From Archegozetes longisetosus (lineage: Eukaryota > Arthropoda > Arachnida > Sarcoptiformes > Trhypochthoniidae): a DNA stretch of 64,000 nucleotides. The DNA lies in the NCBI GenBank assembly GCA_018873245.2, contig JAEMBT020000007.1, positions 3,551,129 through 3,615,128 of the forward strand, given 5' to 3'. Below the pieces are notes generated by a model that was given only the letters and a program-made list of their open reading frames with translations, searched no databases and was not told the origin of the DNA. The translations under genes and the position numbers were made by a program. Shown one piece after another: positions 12,172 through 25,073 of the stretch. How positions within the stretch are numbered: the stretch's first letter is position 1; each line of letters starts with the position of its first letter.

Positions 12172-15100
12172 TATTCAAAGGGAACAGTTTGCTTTTCTAT
12201 TTGAGAGAACTTTTATAGTTCAATAGGAAAGTACTTTTCAACGTAATATTAATTTTGTGAATGAGATTGCTATAAGTTGCTTTATTAAAAGTAAAACTGA
12301 AGTCTATATTGACTTTTTTGAGAAAATTCGAAATTAATTTGACTTTACTATTAGGGCATAATGTCATTCACATTAATTTTTATTGTTTTTAAATTGAGTC
12401 AATAACGTGAGTACTGTTTGGTTTTATCAACCTTGAACTTCATTCGAAGTTTTATAAGTATTGTTTTTAATAAGATGAAAGTAAAACTATTTGTGAAAGA
12501 AATGAGAAATAAATTTTAAAGTTGTGTATTTCATTGTTTCATTTTTTATTTCATTTCTAACTTTTTAATTTAGAAAAATCCTTTGAACTTATTGTCAACA
12601 AATAATATGAAATAAATACTCAAACTCTAAATAAACAATTAATTAGTTGAATAATCAATTTCGAAATCATGATCAGAAATAGATAATTTTAGGAATGCAT
12701 CTCAAAGATGACTGAAAACTCGAAAAGTTGTTTCGCGATCAATATGTTATTAACGAAAGTAGAATCAGTCTTATTATTTGAGAGCTTTTTTTTATAAACT
12801 TACGATCCGTGCCCTAACGCTTGGAAAGTGCCCAATTTTGATCAGATTGTGAATATGAATCACACTTATTCCGAGTCTAATGGTACTCACATAACGACCT
12901 TTCCCCAAAAATTTGAGAACTTGAAAAATTAGAATATTCTTCATAAAGTTTCTTGCTTTCTGTCTAAAAATTACTCAAGAATTACTAAAGTATGCGTAAT
13001 CAATATTACTTGCTTCTTATAAATTCTCGTTCTTCGTTTTAGAAGCTAAGAATAGCCCTCGTTGTGGCCCCTGGGCAATGCTAACGACCTTTGCAATGTG
13101 CAAAACACAGTTGGCTTAGATCGCGAATTTTCGAAAAAGGTCGTCGTGTGGTATACCAGAGAACTTGAGATAAGTATAGTTCATATTTTGAATCCGATCA
13201 AAACTAGTTACTTCCACCGAAAGCTGGCTACAAGTGTCCGGGTCAGAATCGCAAGTTTAGTATCAAATTACACAGTCCAATGTCTTCAATCTATTGATGG
13301 GTCACACTTAGAGGTGAAAGGTCATAAACGCTCATTTGCCCAATTCCTACGACTAACGCAAGATTAATATTTGATGTCAATTTGGGCAAAAGTTGCTTTG
13401 AGTTTGATATTAAGTGACCCAAAACTAATAAGCTCTCTAATTTTGATCTAAATCGATGACGGGCATCAGAAACTCTACCTTTCCAATAAAGATAGTGATA
13501 AACCAAACGTTATATCAAATAAGAAAATCAAAGTTCAAATCGGTGGTAAAATCCATGAAAGTATTAACGAAATCTCGAAATCTTCAACTTCGATCAATAA
13601 TGAGCTTCAAAATAACCGTGAATTCAAGGAATATGTTGTCGAAGGACCTGTTGACGGAGAAACAAGTTATTTGTACAAATGGAATGATTGCAACATTACA
13701 GTAACTCTCATGAACAAGTTATAAGATATATAAAGTAGACACGCATTTCTCCGGAACGTGATGCTGTGTCGTAGCAGGATTTTTGGTCTGGCAGGCTAAA
13801 AGTTCGAAATGGAATGCTCTGAATTGTAGAGACAAACACGTATTCAAATTAAAATATCTGTTAATTTGTTTCAAACCTTCGATTAGTGTTTAACAATAAG
13901 CAACCATTGATGCATTAAATGAATACAATATTTTGTCAGATTTTTTCACTATAGACTTAAACTTCAGTTTTTTTTAAATCTCTAGGGACTATAGCTTCCT
14001 AACCCTGCTAGCTAAGGTCGTGACGCGATGAGCAAAACTATTTGCTGGAGAACTAAAACTAGTGATTCAAAATTGGTATCAAATCAAACTTAATGAATTC
14101 GCTTGCGAACAAAGTGGTTGTAACGCGAAGTTTAGTGTATCTCTGAATTACTTGAACACAAGATATTTTTGTGTAAACTTAGCAAAATTGATAAAATAGT
14201 AAATCACTGCCAAAATCAAGCCAATCGCACAAGTAGTCGGAAGAAAATCGATTAAAATTTTGGATTATATATAAATTGACATAAGTTTTTATACTCGTAA
14301 ACGTTAAATTATTATTATTCTGACTATAAAATATTATATTTTGATAATAATCTCTTTCATGCAATGATTTTGTCAACAAAGTCCCAGTTAGAAATTTGTA
14401 TCTGAATTCCAATGCGCTGATCTCTGAGTAGCCTCTCTTCAAAGCTCAGAAAACTTAAAGGACTTACAAGGGAGCAGATTTTATCAGCGAGTAATTAGTT
14501 CTAAAAATATTTTACGATAAGCATTAATAATGAATCTCTGATCATATTACTAGTGATTTCATCGGTCATAAGCAAATTTTTTATATTAGTTAAGCTCTTT
14601 ATGGATCCTAATAGAGAACAGGAGCTGCCCAGAGGCTAACGCATTGGATTTTCATTTATTCTATTAACTTATTTGAAATCTATGATAGTAAGATATTTTA
14701 GGTTCAAAATAACTCTTTCGACAACATCGGCCCAAAGTTTACTTAACCCTTTAAAGACTGATGTTACCAATTGGTAACAACAATTCGTTATCAAAAAGTT
14801 ATAAATTAGAATGTTTTAACTGATAAGACTTGTAGTAAAGACATGAAAATCCACGAAATTAATTAATTTTTTAAAAATGTCTGATTATTATTAGTCTTAT
14901 AATACTTATGGCCACAAACGTATTTTGAACTTAAACTGTACATAACTACTGTTTTCTGTTGTTTAAAAAATAATTGTTGGCGACATTCTCGAACAGGCAA
15001 CAAAATTTTGCCAGATCTAGATCTGAGGCTTTTAATACCAAATCTAATACAAGCTTTTATGCTAACACTTTCAATAAATAAACAGATAGCTATCGGATTA

Positions 15101-15690
15101 TATCTGAATCAATACATGCTTGAGACAAATGCTGAAAACAGAAATCGATGAGAGGTCAAAATGACAGGCAACCAATAGATTTTATTGGTTCGAGACATTT
15201 AATGTAATTGTTTCTAACTTGGCTTAAGCAGACAAAAAGTTTTGTTGCGTCCAGTATACTGCTATTTTGCTATTATAGTGAATCATTGTTTAAGTGTGCT
15301 TTCAGTCAGAAGGTTAGAGAAGACAATCGACATTAGGTCTCATAATAATTACTGTAAAAACATATTAGTTAATGCATAAATGTAATACTTATATTAGTTA
15401 CAGTTCGTGTCAAAATATTGGTGGTGAAAAAACTTTGTATTTAGTTTTAAACAAATTTTCAAACTTATTGAAGTCCTCAAAAACTTTGGACTATAACTCG
15501 AACTAAATAACTACAAAGTTTCAGTGCTTAATATGCGTTCCTTTGGCAGTGAGACACAAATTAGTGCAAGTTTTTATGCCTTCAATCAGATGCTTCATAA
15601 CTTATAGTCATAACTGCTAACTGATACACTCGACGCTTATCATCCGCGGAAAGTTTTTGGAGGTCTACTTGATCCTGCCTTCTGTTGTAG
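12172..15690. other. long AT-rich intergenic region
   Basis: No supported gene in about 3.5 kb; the short open frames at 13062-13704 and 14179-14442 have no recognisable domains. A 16 bp perfect palindrome GTTACCAATTGGTAAC lies at 14763-14778, just after TTAA-CCCTTTAAAG (14743), which resembles one piggyBac terminus, but no partner end was found. Confidence 0.4.
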
Positions 15691-17248
15691 CTCTTCTCCG
15701 TCTCAAAACTTGCAATTTCACCCAATTGTTCTCAACGATATTTTCATGATTTTGTGGACTTTTTCTACCAGTTAAAAGGAAAAAGTGAATTAGATGAAGA
15801 GTTTAAAAAGTTACGATTAGTTAAAGATAAAATCTATGATGGGAAGTACAGAACTTATTTGATTCAGAATGCTGCTAAGATATTTGAAACAAATGTTAAG
15901 AACAATATTATAATTCACATGTATCCAAGGGTTAAAAGATATTTTAAACTTAAATTTCCTAATATTGATAAGAAAACTTTGTATCAAATATTGAAACATT
16001 TGTTTGAAAAACGCACCTCTGAAGATTCTATTCCGAATGAATATCTAAGAGCATTTAGAACTGAGTTTAGGTTGTCTAACGAATTTTCATTCCATGAACT
16101 CGAAACATCTTGGTGGAAATATATTAACTTTCTATTTAAATTACAAACTTATTTTAATCAATTTCGAGATTTAGAAAAGCAGAAGGGATGCAAAGAGTAA
16201 AATCATTCAATTTGTTGCCGATATTTAGCTTTGGCAGAAAACATATACTCTATACAACTGATGCTTTCAGAGAATTATTGACATCATTACATTTAATAGA
16301 AAATAAATACGATAGAAATCCTAAAAGTTTTAGAGATAATGCTAAAGCATATTGGTCTGAATATTTTAAGATAAATAAATTTGAAAATCATAAAAATAAT
16401 GTTTGATTTACAGCATCATTCTCTACAGACGGAATTAATGTTTCAATTCACATGACCAGAAAAATTAGAGAAAGTTCAAAACCAAAAGATGTTTTGAGTC
16501 AATTAAAATATGGTATAATTAATAATGAGTTTTCTAGTTTTGTTGGAATAGATCCAGGCGCTCGATATATGTTCGGTATGGTAAAAGACGAAAAGAATTA
16601 TTTATATAAAAGTTCGAGTTACAGATACTATACTAAAGAGTTTCACAGAAAAAAGCGTTTGGAAAAAATGACTGATGATGTTCTGTCCGTGGTTGTAAAG
16701 GAAAGGGAAAAGATTGAAAAACCTCAAAACATTGTTGTTAGCAGGAAGTATGACTATTTAGAATACACAAAATTACAATTAAGATCTTTTGATAAACTAC
16801 AGAATACTTTTACCAGAAAAACTGTATCATGATTGAAATGGGATAGAAAAATTAATGCACAAAAGGTTTTAGATAAGAAATCAAACGAGATTGCACAAAC
16901 AAATGATGGAAAGAAAACATTTATAGCCTATGGAAATGGAAAAATTCAACCGTTTATTAAAGGCTACTCTAAAAAACCTTTAAAAAGTTGTATTTATCCT
17001 TAAGAAGGAATAGAAACTGTGTCATTCGTTTAACAGACGAATTTAGAACAACAAAGCTATGTTCAAATTGCCATCAACAGTGTAATATATCTGAATCACC
17101 ACATCGTTTTCAATTCTGCTCAAATTGCAAAAAAGTGTGGAATCGCGATGTTAATGCAGCAGGAAACATTTTATATAAAGCCAAATATTTTGTACAAAAC
17201 TTGTCTAACCCAAAGTTTTTCTCAAGAGAAAGTCAACATTTTTGTTGA
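15691..17248 (+). pseudogene. Fanzor (eukaryotic TnpB-like RNA-guided nuclease), decayed
   Basis: Coding blocks in three frames form one Fanzor-like protein: 15691-16200, 16188-16976 and 16988-17248. Visible landmarks: a helical N-terminal half ending in LLPIFSFGRKHILYTTDAF and YWSEYFKINKFE; FSTDGINVSIHM; RuvC-I GIDPGARYMFGM (Asp codon at 16551); KKTFIAYGNGKIQPF; then DEFRTTKLCSNC, a second CSNC (two-CxxC zinc ribbon, 17061 and about 17118), and RuvC-III WNRDVNAAGNI (Asp codon at 17147). This order is that of Fanzor, the eukaryotic homologue of TnpB, which cuts DNA guided by an omega RNA. It has in-frame TGA at 16404 and 16830 and two shifts, each equivalent to one lost base. The frame is open from 15691 with no clear ATG, so the true 5' end is uncertain. 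It is probably inactive; the catalytic Asp codons and zinc cysteines are still present. Confidence 0.85.
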
Positions 17249-17837
17249 TTGCTCCCCCATTGAAAGGCTGTCAAATCTGGTACCTTTTGTAATGTTTATT
17301 GATCACAAAATCGGTCTTTAAAAAGTTAAATATCAAGTAATCATCAAGGTTAAATATCAATTTAACAAGTTGTACAACTCTAAAACATTATCAAGTATGG
17401 CGATTAAATAATAGCTGAATAATAAGATGTTTCTGTAAGCAAGAGTCCATTTAGTCCCTATTTTTATCATCATACAAATTAAGGGATGCATCCATTCTAT
17501 CAACTTTTCTCTCCATGTACAATAACTGAAATCATAAGTAATAAAATGTAGTTGAATCCGAAGTTGAAATAATAAAATAAAAGCCCATTGAAACATGAAA
17601 ATTAAACAATTCTACAATTACATGAGTTATAGTGCAATATCACAAATGATTTCTTAATTAAACAAAAATAAAATATAGATCATTAGGTGAATAAACAAAA
17701 CTTTTATTCCTAGAAATCTACTTTTCATTTTTATAATTACTATACTTGAATCATACAAATGATGTGACATATGAGGTTTCCAGATACTTATTAAAACTAG
17801 TTCATTACTAATCATGTAACTCTGTTCATTAAAAGAT
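17249..17837. other. intergenic, downstream of Fanzor
   Basis: The first 70 bp after the Fanzor stop are less AT-rich (TTGCTCCCCCATTGAAAGG) and are where an omega-RNA scaffold or element end would be expected; no fold or inverted terminus can be proved. The remainder is AT-rich upstream sequence of sushi gene B. Confidence 0.3.
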
Positions 17838-20800
17838 ATGAAAGCTTATTTGATTTATCTAAATATATATCTAGTTTTAATTAGTTCAAAATCTAATCTT
17901 ATTCAAGGTAAACGTATTTTGTAATTGGTTAACTCTTTAAAAGTTGGGTTCAAAATTTTCACTCAAATATCGTCAGCATCTCTCAAACAATTTAATGAAT
18001 TCAAAATTTTTGCCTCTATAGCCCAATGTAATAATGTTCCGATTCCAAGATATGCTAAAACAACAGGAGATTGTGTTTCTTCGTCGTCTCAGAACCCGAT
18101 AAGAACAGGTTCTGTTTGTACAATAATCTGCTTTGCAGGATGCCGATTAAGTGACGGCATGCCTTCTACAAAAATAACTTGCGTTAACAATAATGGGGTA
18201 TCAGGCTGGGATAAACCAATACCAGAATCTTGTAATACACAGCAATGTGATCCAATCGGTCCAATTCAATTCGGATCTTCATGTGCTTCGACTAATATTG
18301 GGCAGACTTGTACTTTGGGTTGTAATCCTGGTAAGAATTTTTTCACAAAAACTTTTAGAACAATGTCTAAAGCGCCCAATTCAAATCACAATCGATTCAG
18401 TATTTTAATGACTAATTTTCTAGTAATCACTAACTAAATTGTTATTCTAAAATTTATATCTAACAAACTCCGAACATCTGAATCAATAGGTTATAGGCTA
18501 TCTGGTAGCGGTTCTTTCATGTGCACAGATAATTATGATCCTAGTCGTGAAATCTGTCCAAAGCCCAGTTGGTCACCATCCGTAACAACACTACCAACTT
18601 GTATTCGTATTCAGTGTCCTAGTATATCTAACCCGATCGGTGGCAACACAAGAGGCAATTGCATAAACGCAGGCGAAGGACAAGATTGTACTCTAATATG
18701 TGGAGACGGATACTTCAACAACATAAATAATGGTAAAGAAGTAACAGTTAGGTGTCAAAGTAATGGCCAATGGGATCAATTTCCACAATGCATAAGACAA
18801 ACGTGTCCCAGTCTTGAAGAGCCAGTCAATGGCAGATTCACTGGTGGTTCGTGTGCTCCAGGAGTTGCTGGGGTTTCGTGTGAATTTTCCTGTAATAATG
18901 GCTTTAGTTTACAACCACCGGAAAGAACCAGTCTTTTATGTCGAGAAGACGGCACTTGGACTGAGAATGGAGTCGAACCCACATGTGTCCTGATTCAGTG
19001 TAGAATTATCTTTAATATAACTATTGAGAATGGAGGTATTCTTAGTGTTGTTTTAATAAGTGATCATTTGTATCAGTTTATTACCTCTCAACAAAGTTTG
19101 TTTGCTTCTAATCTTTAAACTTTTCATACCTTTACCATTCGAGTCTTAACTTGAGCTCAAATTTTGATAACGCGTTCTGAACAGAATTTAATTTATTTTA
19201 AACTACTTCGAGACTAAAATTTAGATTTTTCCGAAATCAAAGTCTTTTATAGGTTTAAAAATTATTTTTATGTATTTTTCAATCAAAAGTCCAATTAATT
19301 CTTGTATGAAATGAAATCTTTATAGGAATTGTGACACTAGATGGGTGTTATCCACACATCAGTGGATCCACGTGTAGATTCTTCTGCAATGAAAACTACG
19401 GTTTGATTGGTCCCGCTTCTACTAGTTGTTTACAAAATGGTTTGTCGTAATCCTTATACTAAATATAAGAATGGAAAATCAGCCTAATATCTATTTAAAA
19501 CTTCGTTTTACGTTGTTTGTCTATTGAACACATTTTAAGCTATTTATCTTCAAATTAAGGCCAATGGTTTCCAGCAGAAGTTCCACCAACTTGTCAATTA
19601 ATCACGTGTCCCAGTATGGCAACCACTAAATTTCATTTGCAGTGAAGTTAAAAAATTTTAAAACATACTTATTTTTTCAAGACTTGATGCCGATTGAGTT
19701 TGGATCTTTCGAAGGTGCTTGTACTCCTGGTCGAAGTGGTGAAAAATGTACTTTTCATTGTAATCCTGGCTATGGACTAGTGGGAGATTCAGTTTTCCAA
19801 TGCTTACTAACTGGTAATTGGGACAAAAGTTTTCTGCCTTCTTGTGTAGAAATATTATGTCCTAATATAGCGAGCGTACGATTCGGTACAAGTGAAGGTA
19901 TTCTTTGAAAAAAATCAAAATATTTAAAAACTTTTCAATCAAATTATCTGATATCAGGAGACTGTGCGATAGCTAGGCCTGGAAATCAATGTGTGATTAG
20001 ATGCATGGATGGAACTATACACGATTTGACCTGTGGTAATGATGGCATATGGAACGATAACCCAGTCTGTATCGAGGTCGTATGTCCAGCAATACTTTCA
20101 CCGCCAAATGCCAGGATTTCTGGTTCTTGTGAGCCGGGAGTTATTGGTGAAACTTGTAATATCACGTGTAATACAGGCTTTGCAGTCGATGATCCAGACA
20201 AAGCAACCCTTTTGTGTACGCCCGGTGGTTGGGTACGGATTTAGAGCAAAGTCCTCTAAGATCTAAAACTAATATTTCATTCAATTTCATTGAAATTCTG
20301 TTCAACACAACTTTTTATTCCATTTGTTTTCATTACGTGTTAGGATAAAGAGCCGGCACAATGTGTTGTATACATCCCATGTCCAAACATAGCTAATCCA
20401 GACAATGGTGAAGCGAGCGGTGACTGTGCTCCTGGTGTGCCATCATCTACCTGTTCTTTCACATGTTCAGAAGGGTATGATATTGAAGGCGAATCAGAGC
20501 TAACTTGTAACTCTGATGGCAGTTGGAGCGATAAACCACCAATTTGCATAAGAAAACAATGTCCGAGTTTGACGCCACCACCAGGCGTTAGAATGTCGGG
20601 CAGTTGCACTCCTGGTCTGTCTGGAATGAATTGTATGTTCTCTTGCCCACCAGGTACTGGTTCTTTATAAATTAATATCCATTCATATCAGCTTATTCTA
20701 AACTTTGAAATATTTTATCAGTTATTTGGTTTAATTAATTGGTTAGATATAAGCCTTAAATGAATAAAAAATTTCATTTCATTTCTACAATAGTATCTTG

Positions 20801-21418
20801 TATTCAATAGATCTTTCCATTTCTGGTCCCAGAAGTTTGAGCTGTCTTCCAGACGGCACATGGAGCGAAAATGTTAATAATGTTCGTTGTCAGAGCAATA
20901 TTTGTCCAAAACTACCAATTCCAATTGGTGGTAAACCTAATAAGTATTGCTCTCCAGGAAGAATCGGTAGAAGATGTCAGATTACTTGTGTAAGAGGGTA
21001 TAAAATCTCGGGGCAGAGCAGCTCTTTGTGTACACTCGGTAGTCGATGGGTCGGAAAAATACCTCGATGTCTTAGACGTAAGGATTTAGAAAATCTTATT
21101 CCAAATATTTGAGATTCAATTAAACTCTATCCAATGTTTAAGAATGTGTACCAATACGAACGACTAACGGAAGGTTACGTGGTCAGTGCTCGCCAACCGG
21201 TCTTGAAGGCAGATCGTGTACTCTTTATTGTAATGCTAATTATCGGTTGGTCGGAAGGCGAACCTCAACGTGTAATGCTAATGGACTTTGGTCTTCATCA
21301 GTACCGCGATGCGTTCGTGAGTTCTCCATTCATGATATACTCAACTTATTCAATTTGAATTAACTTGATTTAATAAATTGGACTTAATTCTCCAACAGGA
21401 CGATCGCGGAGTTGTTAA
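17838..21418 (+). CDS. secreted multi-sushi (CCP) protein B, paralogue of 2488-5834
   Basis: Exons: 17838-17907, 18022-18330, 18490-19035, 19326-19439, 19560-19613, 19682-19897, 19958-20232, 20344-20653, 20811-21077, 21143-21316, 21399-21418; 785 codons with TAA. Exon 1 is a signal peptide (MKAYLIYLNIYLVLISS) joining in phase 1 to A-Q-C. About 12 sushi modules follow, with the same order and intron phases as gene A; exon lengths 114, 216 (55+161 in A) and 275 are identical. The last intron has a perfect GTGAGT donor, but reading through it also gives a short tail ending at 21363, so two C-termini are possible. No transmembrane anchor. Ligand unknown; I infer a secreted adhesion, complement-like or cuticle/saliva protein. 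Confidence 0.85.
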
Positions 21419-22005
21419 TCTTCAATAAAATTGGTAAATCAATTAAGTTTAGCTCAACTATTGGTCTCGAAACTTTTCAAAATTTTTTCAAGTTCATTAT
21501 GCTCATAGATTTAGATTATTTTTCTTCATAAATCGATTATTTAGTTGCTTCATTTTTATTAACTAACTGCAAATATTTACTGTGAAAAATTTAATCGTAA
21601 ATACGAATAAACAGTTTAAATAATGATTTGATTGATCGAACGAACGAATTTTGCACATAATGTTTATTAAGGCGAAGAACTTGTTTATGCATATGAACAA
21701 AGTTCTGATTACTTAATTGATAAGCTAACAAAAAAGTTACACAATTCTGTCAAAAATGTTATAAAAAGTCAAAAATAATTAACAAGATTATTAAAATTAC
21801 AATATATAATAACAATATTTCTTATTTGCTTTGGTAAGTAAGTTATTGAAAAAGTTGCAGGTAATGAGTCAAAAGATAAATATTAATAAAAACAATAAAA
21901 TAAATTGCTTTATTTGAAAAATAAGTCTTATGTAATCGATAATTGACTAAAATTAATTGTTGCACATGATTAAATGAATAAATAATGGTTTAAAACTAAA
22001 TTATT
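21419..22005. other. convergent intergenic region
   Basis: AT-rich 3' flanks of sushi gene B (+) and syntrophin (-). AATAAA near 21425 and the inverse hexamers near 21895 are plausible polyadenylation signals for the two strands. Nothing else seen. Confidence 0.4.
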
Positions 22006-24278
22006 TTACGATGACTGCAAAAATCTCGGATCAACTGAAGCCACTTTAGCGCTTAGAAAGGCGTGCATACAATACAAGAGATTCTGTAATGAATTGCATT
22101 CTATATTTTGAGTCTCTGTTATGCGACTATCATTCGGATTAGTGACGAAAATTAGCGACAATACGCAGTTTCCATCATCTGAAGAAGTTTTCAACTGATG
22201 AAACTTATAACTCCATTTGTACTCTTTTAAAGAGGGTCATATAATGCGAATCCCATTCGCCAGTCGAGAGTCAGAGAACCACTGATCCCTTTGCAAATCA
22301 CTGGAAATGTCTTACTCTAAAAAATTAATCATTAATTATAAGATTGAATATAATTCATTGGAAAGTTAGGCTTCAGGTTTCAATTTCACCCCTTTATTAT
22401 CGTAAAACAAGCTCACTATCAGTAGTTGATAAGTTTAAGAGTGCAGTAGAGCTTATTTAGCGTTATTTCAAAAATAGATTTGCAACAATATAGGAGTTGA
22501 AAGTTATCTGAAGTCTGAAACTTGATCGAAATCATACCCCGAGTTTTGTCACAGAATGATAGTTAGCTCTGTGCCAACAATTCTTCAGTTTATTCAAGTC
22601 TTCAGCGTTTTCTGTCGAAAAGTATTTCATAGTCGGCTCTTCGGCGCATTGTATTATAAAACAGTGTCGCTTTTCATCTAATAGCTCTGTTGATTTGACG
22701 CAACGAAATACTGATTGGTAGCAATTATAATGAAGTAGTGATTCCGTTAACAAATGATGATTTAATTGACTATCATTTTCTATTAATGAATTTGGAGGCG
22801 ATTTAAATATATAAACAGATCCACCTTTGATTATGAGGTATTTTTGCGACCACTTATAGTGTTGTTTTGGCTGATGAACAATTGAACACTCGCTGATCCA
22901 ACCTATGAACGATATCTGTTCTGATTGTGGCAACGATTTATTGATGAGTTTCATCTATTAGTCGAAAAAAAGTTTATTGAGAAAATTAACATAACTTTCA
23001 ATTGATTTGATATCCAATTTTCTCATAAATTACATGATTATCGCTGAGATTATTGATAGCTGAAGTTAAAGTTTGACACCATTGATGGCATATGTCTTCA
23101 TTATCGCACTGAACAACAACTGACTGTCCATTGATGGCTCTGATCTCAAAACCAGCATCTCTTAGTTTATCGCTGTAACAGACATATTGTGAGACATTCG
23201 ACAGAAAGAGTTCCATTCGTACGCATTCTTTCCAGCTGTTTCTAACTTTAGAACCAGTTTTTTTCACTTCTTTGGATCTACTGTTATCATGATTACTACT
23301 TCTCCTAATCAATGGATTATCTTTCTCAAGATCTATAAGACTGTTGTCATTCTTCCGCCACCATTTCCTCAAAATATTGGCTGCTTTGTGATGACGTACT
23401 CTTAAAGTGATGTCATCTCCTGATTCTCTCAACAGTTTTAACGCTTCGTCATGGGTTGTATTGCTATCAAAGTCGATTCCGTTTACTGAAATAATCTCAT
23501 CACCAATGAATAATTGTCTTGACTTATCTGCAGGACTTTCACTAACTATACGCGAGATCAGAATCGGTAACGAATGCTCTGAGCCGCCTTTTATTGATAA
23601 TCCGAGACCTAATGATGAACTTCGGTGTAGATGAACTAAACGTGAAGTCAATTTCAGCTATAAATTGAAAATATCAAGTCCAATCATGATTCAGTTTCAA
23701 AAACTTTCAATACTAAAAGCTTTAATTAGGGAACAAATTATCGAGACTTGAAAAAAACTGTTGAAAATTACTAAAATATTTTTATCGTAAAATGAATTGC
23801 TTTCTAATTGATTGAAGTACTAATTGAGTATCTTATTCATAGTTTTCTGAAACTATCTCATTACTAAAACTTTGATTTGAGAACAAACAATCGGAAAGAC
23901 TTGAAAAATATCGCGTATTCAAAAAAATTGGATTGACTTTTGAGTTAATTTAACGATCAATTGTTTGAGTTGATTACCTGTTTAGAGTCCAAACCATTAC
24001 TTCTATTAATGTCGAAATGATTGAAGTCTTCATTAGTGTTATTTTCATCAATCTCTTGAATTATCAACTGTTTTCCGTTCACAATGATTCTCATTTTGCG
24101 ATTCGAGTCATTACCGCCCAACAAACCAATTCTGGTCTCACTCTAGAAGTCATCATAAAGACAACAATTAATTAAATGACAAGTCAATTGATGAAAAAAC
24201 ATAAACAAACATAATATATTCGAAAACAATCGAGTATAAAATGAGAGTTCAAAATGGTGTTTCACTCACTTTAGCCAT
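22006..24278 (-). CDS. gamma-syntrophin-like PDZ/PH scaffold (one apparent base deletion)
   Basis: Minus-strand exons: 24278-24270 (ATG-GCT-AAA), 24142-23978, 23657-23034, 22954-22538, 22316-22006; about 508 aa, near the usual 517-539 of gamma-syntrophins. Contains a PDZ domain with a GLGLSIKGG carboxylate loop, then PH segments (ISFIGWISE, KYLIIKGGSVYIF) and the syntrophin-unique C-terminus (QLKTSSDDGN, FLSAKVASVDPRFL). Syntrophins tether channels and signalling enzymes to the dystrophin complex under the plasma membrane. Exon phases are all 0. In the last exon the frame breaks near 22238: one T missing from a T/A run would restore agreement with the family and the exon length. I infer a consensus error rather than a pseudogene because everything else is intact. 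Confidence 0.85.
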
Positions 24279-25073
24279 TGTTTTGTTGATTATATTCTCT
24301 TAAGTTATAGTCATCGCAGAGGAAAATAAGTGTTGAGTCCAATTGTCGCCAATTTTATCGATTAAGTAATTCTTTTCTAATCTATTTTTATTAGTATTTC
24401 CTTATTATTAAGGCATTGATTGCACTAAAAATACTCTAGGTTCAGTTCACACATTTTGCGTCTCTTTAAATTTGGGGTATTTTTGGGCTAACGTCTAGAA
24501 TAGCCTCTATATTTTTTAATTAAAATATGGTTTTAAGTTTTAGTTTTTAAAACTTTTAAGATAAACCGAACTGAGCTCCAATTTCAAATTTTTTTAGATT
24601 TTTAACAAACAAAATTTGAACATATTTTCCGGTAATTTAAAAAGAATAAAGATTTTACTAAAAGTAAAGGTCTAATGATTGAAGTTTAGCGACTTTTACG
24701 ATATTTGCGGCAGTTTTTCAAAGCATAACGTCAGTCTTGCTCAAAATGTTTTAATGAATTGCCACAAATGCCGCAACAATAGCTTAATGTAGTTTTCGAT
24801 GGCTATAGTTCTTCTCGACTTTCAGAGACATTTCTTGTAAGTCAGTAAAAGTGTTGATGAAAACAGAGAAATTTCTCAAATTTTTGAACAGCATTTTCAT
24901 TACTATGGATAAACAATATCTAAATGTTTGTGTTATTAAAAGACTTCCAATGATAATAGTCTTAAACTTAAGTAAATGGTCTGTGGAAGGATTAACTTTT
25001 TGTCTTATTGATAACAATAGACATTGTGTGAACTAAAAGTCATTTTTTCGATAAACTATTAATAAAAATAACA
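24279..25073. other. divergent intergenic region (syntrophin / ZCCHC4-like)
   Basis: About 800 bp of AT-rich DNA between two divergently transcribed genes, so it must hold both promoters. No TATA or initiator could be assigned. Short overlapping open frames near 24784-25036 have no domain support. Confidence 0.4.

Noticed and set aside
13062-13704. Two adjacent open frames
   Set aside because: No motif, no consistent splice join, AT-rich codons typical of background.
14743-14778. TTAA-CCCTTTAAAG plus palindrome as a piggyBac end
   Set aside because: No inverted partner with TTAA found nearby; a single end is not enough.
17357-17596. 79-codon hydrophobic minus-strand frame, possible receptor exon
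   Set aside because: Lacks the conserved TM7 features and has no partner exons.
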